A DNA stretch of 7,438 bases from Phycisphaerae bacterium SM23_33 (GTDB lineage Bacteria; Planctomycetota; Phycisphaerae; SM23-33). This document shows, one piece after another, positions 6,926 through 7,438 of this stretch. The position numbers and the translations under genes were made by a program. Every line of letters starts with the position of its first letter. Position 1 is the stretch's first letter. The stretch lies in NCBI GenBank assembly GCA_001303665.1, contig LJUF01000179.1, positions 1-7,438 of the forward strand, read 5' to 3'. Below the pieces are notes generated by a model that was not told the origin of the DNA, made no database searches, and saw only the letters and a program-made list of their open reading frames with translations.

Positions 6926-7364
6926 TGCCCCCAGGCCGGTCGGTCCTCATCATCGGCGACTCCATCTCGATGGGGTACACGCCGCACCTGGCCGAGCTGC
7001 TGGCCGGGGCGGCCGAGGTGGTCCACAACCCCGGCAACGCCGGCGACACCACAACCTCGACCGCATCGTCGAGCGGCTGCGCCAGACCGACGCCAAGCTC
7101 ATCTGGGCCGCCACCACCCCGGTGATCGAGGAAAGGCACCGCGCGGCCAAGGACTTCGACCGCTGCAACCGCGACGTGGACGCCTGCAACGCGGCCGCGG
7201 CCGAGATCATGGCCGCGGCGGGCATCCCCGTTGACGACCTTCACGCGGCCGTGACGGCGGCCGGGGCCGAAAACATCATCTCCGACGACGGCGTCCACCT
7301 CACCGACGACGGCTATCGCATGCTGGGGCGGGTCGCGGCCGATTGCATCAGGAAATACCTGTAG
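6925..7364 (+). pseudogene. SGNH/GDSL hydrolase, internally deleted and frameshifted
   Basis: Two pieces of one SGNH hydrolase are in different frames. The first, from the ATG at 6925 (7 nt after GAGGGG at 6912-6917, overlapping the previous stop by one base), encodes 42 residues to 7050: VLIIGDSISMGY with the nucleophile Ser of block I, then NPGNAGDT resembling block II. That frame then loses similarity and stops at 7123-7125. The second piece is open from about 7050 to the TAG at 7362-7364 (104 codons), with AKLIWAATTPV and the block V SDDGVHLTDDGY carrying the catalytic Asp-x-x-His. Related proteins have some 45-55 residues between these parts, including block III. Here they are missing, and the joint needs a -1 shift. 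The gene is probably inactive, or the sequence has collapsed in assembly. The intact form would deacylate a carbohydrate or lipid ester. A GTG at 6922 is an alternative start. Confidence 0.8.
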
Positions 7365-7389
7365 GGCGGGACGGGGCCCCGCCCTTTCT
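7364..7389 (+). terminator. Terminator-like hairpin after the SGNH gene
   Basis: GGGCGGG (7364-7370) pairs perfectly with CCCGCCC (7378-7384) around a 7-nt loop, and TTTCT follows at 7385-7389. The stem starts on the last base of the TAG stop. This is a plausible intrinsic terminator with a short T-run, separating the three-gene unit from the next gene. Confidence 0.6.
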
Positions 7390-7404
7390 GGAAGGGAGCT
7401 GGGC

Positions 7405-7438
7405 ATGATTCGCGGAACGTCACTGGCCGGCCTGGCCG
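7405..7438 (+). CDS. Start of an unidentified gene, cut by window edge
   Basis: An ATG lies 6 nt after AGGGAG (7393-7398), a good ribosome-binding site, just beyond the terminator-like hairpin. Only 11 codons are visible (MIRGTSLAGLA). An Arg followed by small and hydrophobic residues could be the start of a signal peptide. The family cannot be told. Confidence 0.55.
   Translation, partial: MIRGTSLAGLA

Noticed and set aside
7023..7125. Programmed frameshifting in the SGNH gene
   Set aside because: There is no classical slippery heptamer, and a shift would not restore the missing block III region, so deletion explains the data better.

Overview
The window is about 70% G+C, densely coding, and free of RNA genes, CRISPR arrays and insertion sequences. 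Its gene families suggest a planctomycete, perhaps of the Phycisphaerae type: a secreted terpene-cyclase-like/DUF4159 protein, a Gfo/Idh/MocA oxidoreductase, a xylose-isomerase-like sugar isomerase/epimerase and a small SGNH hydrolase. This assignment is inferred from gene content; no marker gene is present.

Layout. (1) Positions 1-1251, minus strand: a major facilitator superfamily (MFS) transporter whose last membrane segment is cut by the window edge. It is read from a consensus-like -10 box only 10 nt before its ATG. (2) Positions 1252-1376: a divergent intergenic region with an inverted repeat. (3) Positions 1377-3415, plus strand: a two-gene unit joined by a GTGA overlap, comprising a cytoplasmic eight-cysteine iron-sulfur protein of the QueG/reductive-dehalogenase type and a Gfo/Idh/MocA dehydrogenase. 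(4) Positions 3416-3731: a 316-nt gene-free stretch with a perfect stop-codon hairpin and a 55-nt sequence that can fold as a three-way junction (an outer stem enclosing two hairpins). (5) Positions 3732-7364, plus strand: a three-gene unit with overlapping stops and starts, made of a secreted cyclase-like protein with two tandem DUF4159-like halves, a TIM-barrel sugar isomerase/epimerase, and an SGNH hydrolase gene that is broken by an internal deletion and frame change. (6) A terminator-like hairpin, then the first 11 codons of another gene running off the right edge.

How the genes may work together. MFS uptake, NAD(P)-linked oxidation by Gfo/Idh/MocA, aldose/ketose or inosose isomerisation and SGNH-type deacylation fit the uptake and breakdown of sugars, cyclitols or acylated glycans. 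The coupling of an iron-sulfur protein to the sugar-type dehydrogenase is less usual. No substrate can be assigned from sequence alone.

The strongest items for a second look are the Y-shaped palindrome at 3461-3515, the damaged SGNH gene, the DUF4159 duplication with a palindromic insert in its second copy, and the 12-base identity spanning the stop codons of both transcription units. No clearly new multi-gene system is evident.
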